Assembly (NCBI GenBank): GCA_035693105.1
Contig: DASSHC010000140.1
Coordinates: 1 to 13,691, forward strand
Reading direction: 5' to 3'
Length of the DNA stretch: 13,691 bases
DNA from: DASSHC01 sp035693105
GTDB lineage: Bacteria > Chloroflexota > Chloroflexia > Thermomicrobiales > Thermomicrobiaceae
Below the pieces are notes generated by a model. That model ran no database searches, had not been told where the DNA came from, and was given only the letters and a program-made list of their open reading frames with translations. Below, piece by piece: positions 6,717 through 13,691 of the stretch (positions are counted from its first letter, which is position 1; every line of letters begins with the position of its first letter). A program made the translations under genes and the position numbers.

Positions 6717-9014
6717 ATGCGCGGCGCGGCAGGTGTCGCGTGCGCGCTATACTCAGCACCAGCGAATGCACTCCGATCAACAAGGAATGGGTATGGGCAC
6801 GAGGTGACGCGCGACGATCGAGCGCCCAGTGATTTGCCGACCGACTCGGCCGCCACTTCGGACGAGCAACCGTTTCGCGCGCTGGTCGAGCATTCCAGCG
6901 ACGGGATCGTGCTGATCGATCTTCAGGGGGCGATTCGCTATGCCAACCCCGCCACGCGGGAGCTGCTCGGCTACGCGCCCGAAGAGCTGGCCGGCCGCAG
7001 CCTCTTCGCCCTGATCGACCCCGACGATCTCCCGCTGATCGGGCAGCGCTTTGCCGAGATCCTGACGCGGCCAGGCGCCACCATGTCGGCCGAGTTCCGC
7101 GTCCGCCACCCCGACGGTGACGTGCGCTGGCTGGAGGGGACCGGCACCAACCTGCTGGCGGTCCCCGCGGTGCAGGCGATCGTGGCCAACGTGCGCGACA
7201 TCACCCGGCGCAAGCGGGCCGAGGCGTCGCTGCACTACCTCAGCAGCGCCAGCACGCTGCTTGGCGCCTCGCTCGACTATCACCAGACTTTGGAGCAGGT
7301 GGCCCGGCTCACCGTTCCCTTCCTGGCCGACTGGTGTACCGTCCACGTCCGCCTGCCGGATGGCCGGCTGGAGCGCGTCGCCGCCGCGCACGTCGATCCG
7401 GTCAAGCAGGAGCTGCTGCGCCGGCTCCCCGGCGACCCCTGGCTGGCACAGGCCGCCAACCCGATCCGCCGGGTGGTGCAGACCGGCACGGGCTACCTCA
7501 CCGTCGAGGTGCGGCCGGAGCACCTGACCCGGTCGGCGCAGGACGCCGCCCACCAGGCCCTCTTCGACGCGCTGGGGCCGCGCTCGGTCATCGTCGTGCC
7601 GCTGATCGCCCGCGAGCAGACGCTGGGCGCGCTGGTCTGCGTCTACGCCGAGTCGGAGCGGCGCTACTCCGAGACGGATCTGGAGCTGCTCCAGGATCTG
7701 GCCGGCCGCGCCGCCGTGGCGGTGGATAACGCCCACCTGCATCACGAGTCGGAGCTCGAGCGTCGCCGGGTCGATAGCCTGAGCGAGGCGACGGCCCGCT
7801 TTGCCGAGATGGGTCTCGATCTCACGGCGCTGCTGCAGCTCGTGACCGAGCAGGCCGCCCGCATGATCGGCGATGGCTGTATGATCCGCCTCCTGACCGA
7901 GGATGGCCGGCTGGTCGCGCCGGCCGCCAGCTACCATCCCAACGCCGAGGCGCTGGCGTTGGCGCGGGAACTGATGGCCGACGCCGATGCGACGCGCGCG
8001 GATGACCCGAGCGGCATGGTGCGGGTGGTCCGCACGGGCGAGCCGCTGCTGCTGTCGCTCGTCGACCCGGAACTGGACCGTTCCGTCATTCGCCCCGAGT
8101 ACTGGCCCTATCTGGAGCGCTATCCGGTCCACAGCCTGCTGATCGTGCCGCTGCGCCTGCGCGACCACCTGCTGGGCACGGTCACGATCTGGCGCGACCA
8201 GAACAGCCAACCGCTGACAATCGACGATCAGACGCTCCTGACGCAGTTGGCCGACCGCGCCGCGTTGGCGATCGACAACGCCCGGCTCTATCAGGCCGCG
8301 CAGCAGGCGCTGCGCTACCGCGATGAGTTCCTCTCGATCGCCTCGCACGAACTGAAGACGCCGCTGACCACGCTCAAAGGGTACGCGCAGCTCCTGCGAC
8401 GCGTGCTGGAGCGCCAGCCGGAGGATGCCGCGCGTCTGACGCGCGTGGTGGACGAGCTCCAGCAGCAGATGGAGCGCTTCGAGCTGCTGGTCACCGACCT
8501 GCTCGACGTCTCGCGCATCGAGCAGGGACACCTTGAGCTGCGCCCGGAGCCGGTCGAGCTGAGCGAGCTGGCGCGCCGGGTGCTGGCGCGTTTCGCGCAG
8601 GAGGGCCTGGTGCCGTCGGGCCACCGGCTGGCGCTCGACGTGCCGGAGCCGATCGTTGGCCGCTGGGATGCCGAGCGGCTCGATCAAGTGCTGACCAACT
8701 TGATCTCGAACGCGGTTAAGTACTCACCCGGCGGCGGGGAAGTCCGCGTCAGCCTGCGGGAGCGCGACGGGCAGGCGGAAGTGACCGTGACGGACCAGGG
8801 GATCGGGATTCCCGAGCAGGAGTTGAGCGAGCTCTTCAAGCCGTTTATGCGCGGCGCCGCGGCCCGGCTCTTCCCGGGCACCGGGCTGGGACTCTACATC
8901 AGCCGCAACCTGGTCGAGTTGCACGGCGGCACGATCGAGGCCGCCAGCCGCCTCGGCCAGGGGAGCCGCTTCACCGTGCGCCTGCCGCTGCGCGGATCCG
9001 CTACCGCGGAGTAA
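6717..9014 (+). CDS. Soluble PAS-GAF-GAF sensor histidine kinase
   Basis: A histidine kinase of about 765 residues (numbering below counts from the ATG at 6693, the outermost possible start). Domains: PAS about 62-178 (HSSDGIVLIDLQGAIRYANP, ending DITRRKRAE); GAF1 about 195-346; GAF2 about 375-531; HisKA with phosphoacceptor H552 in SIASHELKTPL; HATPase with N-box LTNLISNAVKYS (667-678), G1 DQGIGIP (701-707) and G2 GTGLGLYISR (729-738). No membrane helix or signal, so it is cytosolic and senses a soluble or internal cue. The start is uncertain: ATG 6717 has AGGA close upstream and is preferred, ATG 6693 lacks a ribosome site, and GTG 6804 is possible, with a TATACT (6748-6753) -10-like element before it. 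No response regulator gene is present, so its partner is elsewhere. It may be read with the upstream sigma/anti-sigma pair. Confidence 0.9.
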   Translation: MRGAAGVACALYSAPANALRSTRNGYGHEVTRDDRAPSDLPTDSAATSDEQPFRALVEHSSDGIVLIDLQGAIRYANPATRELLGYAPEELAGRSLFALIDPDDLPLIGQRFAEILTRPGATMSAEFRVRHPDGDVRWLEGTGTNLLAVPAVQAIVANVRDITRRKRAEASLHYLSSASTLLGASLDYHQTLEQVARLTVPFLADWCTVHVRLPDGRLERVAAAHVDPVKQELLRRLPGDPWLAQAANPIRRVVQTGTGYLTVEVRPEHLTRSAQDAAHQALFDALGPRSVIVVPLIAREQTLGALVCVYAESERRYSETDLELLQDLAGRAAVAVDNAHLHHESELERRRVDSLSEATARFAEMGLDLTALLQLVTEQAARMIGDGCMIRLLTEDGRLVAPAASYHPNAEALALARELMADADATRADDPSGMVRVVRTGEPLLLSLVDPELDRSVIRPEYWPYLERYPVHSLLIVPLRLRDHLLGTVTIWRDQNSQPLTIDDQTLLTQLADRAALAIDNARLYQAAQQALRYRDEFLSIASHELKTPLTTLKGYAQLLRRVLERQPEDAARLTRVVDELQQQMERFELLVTDLLDVSRIEQGHLELRPEPVELSELARRVLARFAQEGLVPSGHRLALDVPEPIVGRWDAERLDQVLTNLISNAVKYSPGGGEVRVSLRERDGQAEVTVTDQGIGIPEQELSELFKPFMRGAAARLFPGTGLGLYISRNLVELHGGTIEAASRLGQGSRFTVRLPLRGSATAE

Positions 9015-9328
9015 ACGCACGCCAGGGCCGAGCGCACGTACCTCTTGGAGGAAGCATCCGCCGGGGCGCCACCGGTGGCATGGCGGCCGGCGTAGCAGCG
9101 TGATCTTTCGCTCCCCTTGTCATGCTGAAGGCCGCAGCCGAAGAGCCTGCCCTGAGCCTGTCGCAGGGACCTCCTCTCCCGTGCAGCGCCACGCGTGCTC
9201 CACGGTTCGGGGAGATCCTTCGCTGCGGCTCAGGATGACAGGGAGGAGGGCGCAGGCTGACGGGGGCAGCGGGCGCGGCCGACGCACCTTCTCGGCGTGC
9301 CTCCGGCGGCGCTTCCGTGGCCCGCGCG
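9015..9328. other. Non-coding spacer between convergent kinase and dehydratase genes
   Basis: No gene is supported here. The stretch separates two convergent genes and should contain their terminators, but I see no stem followed by a T tract. It contains the perfect palindrome GCCACCGGTGGC (9068-9079), within a GC-rich cluster of GGCC/CCGG motifs, and the dispersed repeat annotated separately at 9114-9244. The remainder (9245-9328) is GC-rich without recognisable features. Confidence 0.6.
9114..9244. repeat. Composite imperfect inverted-repeat element (TGTCATCCTGAG type)
   Basis: An about 130-bp element has imperfect inverted ends. The left arm begins CCTTGTCATGCTGAAG (9115) and continues GCCGCAGCCGAAG. 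The right arm, read on the minus strand from about 9242, is CCCTGTCATCCTGAGCCGC, then AGCGAAGGATCTCC. The TGTCATCCTGAGC..GCGAAGGATCT motif is a recurrent dispersed palindrome I recognise from many bacterial genomes. Inside sits a second familiar motif, CCCTGAGCCTGTCGCAGGG (9150-9168), itself an inverted repeat (CCCTG/CAGGG). There is no open reading frame of a transposase, so it would be a non-autonomous element or a structured intergenic repeat. Boundaries are approximate, and I see no clear target-site duplication. Confidence 0.65.
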
Positions 9329-10525
9329 CTACGCAAAGAAGTCCGCGTCTTCCTCGCGCAGGTAGCGCTGGGCCTCTTCGATGCGGAGGTCGACGCCCAT
9401 GCCGGGACGGTCCCAGACCTCGATGAAGCCGTGCGCGACGATGGGATTGGGCAGACCCTCGACGATGTCGTACCACCAGGCCGGCTGGCCGACCGGGTAT
9501 TCGAAGGCGATGTAGTTGTCGGGCAGCGTGGCGCAGACCTGCACCAGCGCGGCCAACCCCAGCAGCCCGTTGCCGATGCCGTGCGGGGCGACCAGGATGC
9601 CGTGGATATCGGCGTACTCGGCGACCCACTTCAGCTCGGCGATGCCCCCGATATCGCAGGGGTCCGGGCCGATGACGCGCACGGCCTGCCCCTCGATCAG
9701 GTCGGTGAAGTTTTGCCGCAGGTAGATCTGCTCGCCGGTGTGGATCGGCGTGGTGGTGGCGCGGGTGACCTCGCGGTAGGCAGCGGCGGAGGTAAAGGGT
9801 ACGTAGTCGCCGGTGATCAGGTCCTCCAGCCAGAGGATGTGCAACGGCTCCAGCGCCTGCGCCAGCCGGATGGCGTCCGGCACGGTCCAACCGGGGCCGC
9901 CGTCGAGGGCCAGCCCCACCTCGTCGCCCAGCACCTCCTTCATCGCCGCGACGCAGTCGAGCACGTGCTGGAAGCCGCGCTCGGTCAGCAGGCCGGTATC
10001 CCGGCTGCCGTGAAAGGCCGCCGGGCGGGATTCACCGTAGAAGAAGCCGGGCACCCGGCTGGACATGTCGCCGTGGAAGCCGATGCTCTCCTTGATGATG
10101 CTGAACCCCTCCGGCGCGGCCTTCATTTTGGCCATGTTCTCGGCGAAGCCCTCGGGCGTGTGGCTGAACATCTGAAAGCGGACCGCGCCGTTGTAGACGC
10201 GCACGCGGTCGCGCACCTTGCCGCCGAGCAGCTTGTAGACCGGCAGGCCGGCGGCCTTGCCGGCCAGATCCCAGAGGGCCATCTCGATGGCGCTGACCGC
10301 GCTGCCCCACGGCTTGAAGGCGCCGTGGCGGCGGATCTTGCGCATCACGCGCTCCACGTCGGTGGGGTCCTCGCCGAGCAGCGCGTCGCGGTAGAAGAGG
10401 ACGTGCGGCTTGAGATAGGGCTTGTAGGACTCGACCTCGCCATAGCCGCTCAGGCCCTGGTCGGTGGCGATGCGCACCACCGGGTTCGCCCCGATGAGCG
10501 CGCATTTCAGGTCCGTGATCTTCAC
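9329..10525 (-). CDS. Enolase-superfamily (mandelate racemase/muconate lactonizing) sugar-acid dehydratase
   Basis: A 398-residue member of the enolase superfamily, mandelate racemase/dehydratase branch. The N-terminal capping domain spans about 1-115 (SAIEMALWDLAGKAAGLPVYKLLGG at 78-102), and the TIM-barrel carries the metal ligands D208 (ALDGGPGW), E234 (LWLEDL) and E265 (HTGEQ). The acid/base candidates are D288 or D291 (DPCDIGG) and H315 (APHGIGNG), as in galactonate/mannonate-type dehydratases. The usual lysine-x-lysine motif is replaced by a single K145 in IIKESIGFHGD, so the precise substrate cannot be assigned. The expected reaction is dehydration of an aldonate or uronate-derived acid to a 2-keto-3-deoxy acid. 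The start is GTG, with AGAGG upstream, 18 bp after the lactonase gene ends; the two form an operon. Confidence 0.88.
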   Translation of the reverse strand: MKITDLKCALIGANPVVRIATDQGLSGYGEVESYKPYLKPHVLFYRDALLGEDPTDVERVMRKIRRHGAFKPWGSAVSAIEMALWDLAGKAAGLPVYKLLGGKVRDRVRVYNGAVRFQMFSHTPEGFAENMAKMKAAPEGFSIIKESIGFHGDMSSRVPGFFYGESRPAAFHGSRDTGLLTERGFQHVLDCVAAMKEVLGDEVGLALDGGPGWTVPDAIRLAQALEPLHILWLEDLITGDYVPFTSAAAYREVTRATTTPIHTGEQIYLRQNFTDLIEGQAVRVIGPDPCDIGGIAELKWVAEYADIHGILVAPHGIGNGLLGLAALVQVCATLPDNYIAFEYPVGQPAWWYDIVEGLPNPIVAHGFIEVWDRPGMGVDLRIEEAQRYLREEDADFFA

Positions 10526-10543
10526 GACGCTGCCTCTCTGCTC

Positions 10544-11407
10544 CTAGATGCCGACGCGCGAGGGGAAGTCGGCCATGCCCTGCACGCCGGGCCGCAGCCG
10601 GAAGAGGCCGCCCGCGCCCTGGCCCTCAGTCGCCTTGTGGTTGCCGCCGGCGGTGGTGACGTAGAGGTCGGTGTAGTTGGGCCCGCCGAAGGCCGGGCAG
10701 GAGACCTTGCGCGCGGGGAACGCGACGCGCGCGGCCACCGTGCCGTCGGGCGCGAAGCGGTAGAGGGCGCTGCCATCCCAGCGAGCCGACCAGACGCCGC
10801 CCTCGGTGTCGGTCGTCAGCCCATCCGGCTGCTCGGGGCTGTCCTTTGGCAGTTGCACGAAGACGCGCTGGTTGCGCAGCCCGCCGCTGGAGCGGTCGTA
10901 ATCGAAGCGATAGATCGTGCGGCTGGTGGAGTCGGTGAAGTAGAGCTGGCGCAGGTCGGGGGTGAAGCCCATCCCGTTGGGGATACCGAGGCCGTCGAGC
11001 AGCCGGGTCAGCGAGCCGTCCCGGTCGAGGCGGTAGAGCATGCCGGGGCGATCGCGGCTGGGCATGACCCCGGCGAAGACGCGCCCCTCGGGGTCGGCCT
11101 GCACGTCGTTGAAGCGGGAGTCGCGCGCCTCCGGCAGTTCATCGCGGATGACCGTGACCGCGCCCTCGCGCCAGGTGTGGATCGCGCCGCGCGCCATGAA
11201 GAGGAGGAGCGCGCCGTCGGCCTGGACGGTGAAGCCGCCGATCGCCTCCGGCGCCTGGTAGACCTGCTCGGACCGGCCGCTGGCCGGATCGTAGCGGAAG
11301 AGGCGGCAGGTCTCGATGTCGATCCAGTAGAGCCGCTGCTCGCCGGGATGCCAGAGCGGGTTCTCGCCGGTGACGCAGTCGAAGTCGGCGACCAGCTCGG
11401 GTTCCAT
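10544..11407 (-). CDS. SMP-30/gluconolactonase family lactonase
   Basis: A 287-residue SMP-30/regucalcin-type six-bladed beta-propeller. The start is the ATG at 11407 with AAGGAG seven bases upstream; the open frame to 11503 is not protein-like. Family metal-site residues are in place: E15 (TGENPLWHP), N100 (SRFNDVQADPEGR), N144 (GIPNGMGFT) and D195 (QPDGLTTD). Propeller motifs such as LYWIDIETCRLFRYDP (27-42) and QLYFTDSTSRTIYRFDYD (154-171) recur. Family enzymes hydrolyse sugar lactones, with a divalent metal, to the open aldonic acid. The gene precedes an enolase-superfamily dehydratase, so lactone to aldonate to 2-keto-3-deoxy acid is the natural reading. No sugar dehydrogenase, keto-deoxy-acid aldolase, transporter or regulator is in the window. 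The sugar is unknown. No signal peptide, so cytosolic. Confidence 0.9.
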   Translation of the reverse strand: MEPELVADFDCVTGENPLWHPGEQRLYWIDIETCRLFRYDPASGRSEQVYQAPEAIGGFTVQADGALLLFMARGAIHTWREGAVTVIRDELPEARDSRFNDVQADPEGRVFAGVMPSRDRPGMLYRLDRDGSLTRLLDGLGIPNGMGFTPDLRQLYFTDSTSRTIYRFDYDRSSGGLRNQRVFVQLPKDSPEQPDGLTTDTEGGVWSARWDGSALYRFAPDGTVAARVAFPARKVSCPAFGGPNYTDLYVTTAGGNHKATEGQGAGGLFRLRPGVQGMADFPSRVGI

Positions 11408-11480
11408 GGCCTGCTCCTTCCAGGTGACCTCCGGTCCCGCCGCGCGGCTTGATGCTACCGGCACCGGCGGCTGCCGTCGA

Positions 11481-11993
11481 GTGTCCCCCGGCACGACCAG
11501 CATCCCCCCCCTGCTGACGGGCCTCGGCGCGAGCGGCGTGCTCGTCGCCCTCTATGGCCGGCTGCGCCAGGCGGACGCCGCCTTCGCCCTCTGGGCCCTC
11601 CTGCTGGGGAGCGCCGGGGCGCCCGGCTCGGCGATCCACGGCGGCTACGATCTGGCCAATGCCATCAACCCGCCGGCCGCGAGCACCGATCTGCCGAGCC
11701 AGATCGACCCGCGTGGGCTGCTGACCTTCGGCGCGACGGCGCTCGCGCTGGTCGTCATCGCCTGGCTGATCGGTCGGGGGCGGCAGTTCCCCCAGCGGCT
11801 CGGCTACCTCGGCTACGTCTCTGCCCTCCTGTTGCTGACCCTCTCCCTCGGCCGCTTGATCGTGCTGGACTCGAGCAATCCGATCATCGTCATCCCCGCG
11901 CTCCTCAGCGGCTTGCTGGTCAACCCGGCCTGGTATCTCTGGCTCGGCCTCGTGCTCCGGCGCGAGCGGCCCGAGACCGTCGCTCGCTCGTAG
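11481..11993 (+). CDS. Polytopic membrane protein of unknown function, probably N-terminally truncated
   Basis: An uncharacterised membrane protein of about 170 residues from a GTG at 11481; the open frame extends to 11370, but the earlier codons overlap the divergent lactonase gene antisense and look random. The protein-like part starts at PPLLTGLGASGVLVALYGRL (about 11505). It includes SAIHGGYDLANAINPPAAS, SQIDPRGLLTFGATALALVVIAWLIG, a helix LLLLTLSLGRLIVLD, and NPAWYLWLGLVLRRE at the C-terminus; about five hydrophobic segments in all. No candidate start (ATG 11406, GTG 11424, GTG 11481) has a ribosome site, and the first conserved-looking residues begin in mid-sequence. A missing N-terminal helix or two is therefore likely, which would make this a remnant. 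I cannot assign a function. Confidence 0.6.
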   Translation: MSPGTTSIPPLLTGLGASGVLVALYGRLRQADAAFALWALLLGSAGAPGSAIHGGYDLANAINPPAASTDLPSQIDPRGLLTFGATALALVVIAWLIGRGRQFPQRLGYLGYVSALLLLTLSLGRLIVLDSSNPIIVIPALLSGLLVNPAWYLWLGLVLRRERPETVARS

Positions 11994-12095
11994 AGGGTGC
12001 TTTCCGGGCTGCATGGTCTCAGTCGTCAGGGCCTGGGGTGACGCGATGCAGACCTCGTGGCTCGACCGGTGCCGCGTGCTCAACAAGAGCGGCGC

Positions 12096-12737
12096 TCACC
12101 GTCTGCCCGTTCGCCGGGAGTTGGTTCGGCGTGGGGAAGAGCGGCCCGCGACCGGCGGTTGCGTGTCGCCGGCGGGGTGCTCGATCACCGCGGGCGACGC
12201 GTCGGCGTGCCGGCGGCGCAGCACCGTCATGATCAGGCTTGCATCCTGCCCGCCGACCAGTTGCCAGGCTCGGGCCAGGCCGATCACGTAGCCGGCCAGC
12301 AGCATGTAGGTCACCGCGTCGACTGCACGCTGGTCGTTGGGGTGGCGCAGCAGATCGATCCCGAACCGCACCTCTCCGGCGTAGAGCGCCACGCTGCCGA
12401 GCGCCAGCAGGAGCCCGTGCCCCGCCGGGCGCGCGCCTCGCTGCCAGAGCTCGACGATCAACAGGAGAATGTTGATGAGGCCGCCGGCGCCGATCAGCAC
12501 GAGGATGTTGCCGAGGTTCAACTGCGGCAGCAGCGCGCCCAGCGAGATGAAGAGGCCGTTGCTGAGGACGAAGAAGGCACTGCCGGCCCGGTAGGTTCGC
12601 TCGCCGGAGGCGCCGGGGCCGAAGACGCGCTCGGGCGCCACGCTGACGGCGACGAAGAGCAAGCCGATCAAGGCGGCGCTGGCGCCGCTGCTGGCGACGA
12701 AGAAATCGTGCAGCGTGGCAGGGACCGTCTCGATCAC
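12096..12737 (-). CDS. Five-helix membrane protein of unknown function
   Basis: A 213-residue protein with about five hydrophobic segments: 14-34 (ASSGASAALIGLLFVAVSVA), 52-71, 76-97 (LGNILVLIGAGGLINILLLIVE), 107-123 and 140-160. The C-terminal tail (about 172-213) is charged and Arg/Pro-rich, ending RRTNSRRTGRR, and is probably cytosolic. The start is GTG, with GGAAGG upstream. I do not recognise a named family with confidence; it resembles small integral-membrane proteins common in actinobacterial and Chloroflexota genomes. It is convergent with the truncated membrane protein and divergent from the TPR gene, so probably monocistronic. Confidence 0.75.
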   Translation of the reverse strand: MIETVPATLHDFFVASSGASAALIGLLFVAVSVAPERVFGPGASGERTYRAGSAFFVLSNGLFISLGALLPQLNLGNILVLIGAGGLINILLLIVELWQRGARPAGHGLLLALGSVALYAGEVRFGIDLLRHPNDQRAVDAVTYMLLAGYVIGLARAWQLVGGQDASLIMTVLRRRHADASPAVIEHPAGDTQPPVAGRSSPRRTNSRRTGRR

Positions 12738-12927
12738 CTCCGCCTTCCGGAATCAGTTGCCTCATTCATACCATAGCGGGGCACGTCCGTCGCGCTCGTT
12801 TCACGCAGCTCGGCGCGCCGCCGCCTTGCATTCGCCGTTGGCAGCGGCTAGCATGATCGTCATCCTGGGTTCGCGCACGGTGGCTCGGCGGCTGGCCGGG
12901 CTGGTTGGCCAAGCGAGGAGCAGACCA
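12738..12927. promoter_or_regulatory. Divergent promoter region between membrane-protein and TPR genes
   Basis: This 190-bp divergent gap should hold both promoters. On the plus strand, TTGCAT (12826-12831) and TAGCAT (12849-12854) are separated by exactly 17 bp, about 75 nt upstream of the TPR start, and form a plausible but weak sigma-70-like pair. On the minus strand an AT-richer patch (CATACCATAG, 12768-12777, reading CTATGGTATG) could supply a -10 for the membrane-protein gene, with no clear -35. The call rests on spacing and loose consensus match only. Confidence 0.3.
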
Positions 12928-13691
12928 ATGGCGAGCTACGACTACGACCTCGGCCCGCACGGCCGCGCCATCACCACCGCGTCGCCGGAGGCGCAGCGCT
13001 GGTTCGACCGCGGCCTCAACTGGACCTACGCCTTCAACCGCGAGGAGGCGCGGCGCTGCTTCGAGCGGGCTATCGAGCACGACCCCGCTTGCGCCATGGC
13101 CCACTGGGGCGTGGCCTACGCCGCCGGTCCCTACTACAACCTGCGCTGGGACATGCTGACTGACCCGGCGCGCGTCGACATGGTCGCCACCTGCTACGCC
13201 GCCAGCCAGCGCGCGCTGGCGCTGGTCGAGGGTGCCACCCCGGCCGAGCAAGCCCTCATCACCGCGCTCACGGCCCGCTACCCGCAAGCGGTCCCGGTGG
13301 AGGATTGCCGCGTCTGGAACGACGACTACGCCGACGCCATGCGCGCCGTCTACCACGACTACGCCGGCGACCTCGATATCGCAGCCCTCTTCGCCGAAGC
13401 CCTGCTCAACCGCACCCCCTGGCAGCTGTGGGACCTGCCGACCGGCCAGCCAGCCGCGGGCGCCAGCACGCTGGAGGCGCGGGCGGCACTGGAGCGGGCG
13501 CTGGCGGACCCGGCCAGTCACATCCACCCCGGCGTGCTGCACCAGTACATCCATCTGATGGAGATGTCGCCCGAGCCGGAGCGGGCGCTGCGGGCGGCCG
13601 ACTGGCTGCGCGAGCTGGTGCCCGATGCCGGCCACCTGCGCCACATGCCGACCCACATCGACGTCCTCTGCGGCAACTACCACGCGGTCGT
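12928..13691 (+). CDS. TPR-repeat protein with conserved His motifs, partial (3' end outside window)
   Basis: The first 254 codons of a longer gene running off the right edge with no stop codon. The ATG has GAGGAG seven bases upstream. The N-terminus matches a widespread uncharacterised TPR family: AQRWFDRGLNWTYAFNREEA (22-41), then CFERAIEHDPACAMAHWGVA (44-63) and AGPYYN (66-71). Residues 196-245 carry the family's His-rich signature: SHIHPGVLHQYIHLMEMSPE (197-216) and AGHLRHMPTHIDV (234-246). The conserved histidines could bind metal, but the family's role is not established as far as I know. The protein lacks a signal peptide at the start chosen. Expected full length is several hundred residues. 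Confidence 0.88.
   Translation, partial: MASYDYDLGPHGRAITTASPEAQRWFDRGLNWTYAFNREEARRCFERAIEHDPACAMAHWGVAYAAGPYYNLRWDMLTDPARVDMVATCYAASQRALALVEGATPAEQALITALTARYPQAVPVEDCRVWNDDYADAMRAVYHDYAGDLDIAALFAEALLNRTPWQLWDLPTGQPAAGASTLEARAALERALADPASHIHPGVLHQYIHLMEMSPEPERALRAADWLRELVPDAGHLRHMPTHIDVLCGNYHAV

Noticed and set aside
6777..8687. A 636-codon minus-strand open frame
   Set aside because: Antisense to the histidine kinase, with Gln/Arg/His-rich composition and no recognisable domain.
9068..9079. GCCACCGGTGGC palindrome as kinase terminator
   Set aside because: No T tract follows on either strand, and such palindromes are frequent in this GC-rich spacer.
9317..11452. A 711-codon plus-strand open frame
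   Set aside because: It is an exact antisense shadow of the dehydratase and lactonase genes, both of which have catalytic motifs and ribosome sites.
12766..13683. A 305-codon minus-strand open frame
   Set aside because: Antisense to the TPR gene, whose plus-strand frame has family motifs and a good ribosome site.

Overview
This is a high-GC (roughly two-thirds G+C), gene-dense bacterial chromosome window. I saw no phage, plasmid, transposase, CRISPR or tRNA/rRNA genes. A Chloroflexota origin (Thermomicrobia-like or a related uncultured lineage) is my inference. It rests on four things: a YkcA/B-type GT39 enzyme, Tat-exported ferritin-like proteins carrying FGYPI/VQYFERxRFE repeats, GAF-rich soluble histidine kinases, and dispersed palindromic repeats of a type I associate with that phylum. 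Very long antisense open frames (up to 1083 codons) are by-products of GC-rich codon usage, not genes.

Layout. Positions 1-382 hold no credible gene: an AT-rich island is followed by a GC-rich stretch with several inverted repeats. Positions 383-3037 (+) encode a GT39 membrane glycosyltransferase and a GtrA-type membrane protein 3 bp apart, probably a polyprenyl-phosphate-sugar glycosylation pair. A 13-bp-stem palindrome of a dispersed repeat type separates them from the convergent pair at 5105-3109 (-): a small ferritin-like protein, then a paralogue with a Tat signal and two C-terminal 70-residue repeats. Divergent from that pair, at 5360-6683 (+), lie an ECF sigma factor and its overlapping zinc-finger/RskA anti-sigma factor. 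These are followed by a soluble PAS-GAF-GAF histidine kinase (to 9014) with no response regulator beside it.

Positions 9015-9328 are non-coding and contain a second, composite dispersed repeat. Next, on the minus strand (11407-9329), come an SMP-30-type lactonase and an enolase-superfamily sugar-acid dehydratase. Together they look like two consecutive steps of non-phosphorylative sugar oxidation: lactone to aldonate to 2-keto-3-deoxy acid. Beyond them are a membrane protein that appears to lack its N-terminus (+, ends 11993), a five-helix membrane protein (12737-12096, -), and the first 254 codons of a TPR protein running off the right edge (+, from 12928).

The most interesting block is 3109-6683: two diiron ferritin-like paralogues, one exported and carrying probable envelope-binding repeats, divergent from an ECF sigma/anti-sigma pair. 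The shared intergenic region contains a hairpin palindrome, a 12-bp palindrome and a 13-bp direct repeat, which suggests, but does not prove, a regulated envelope stress or iron/oxygen module.
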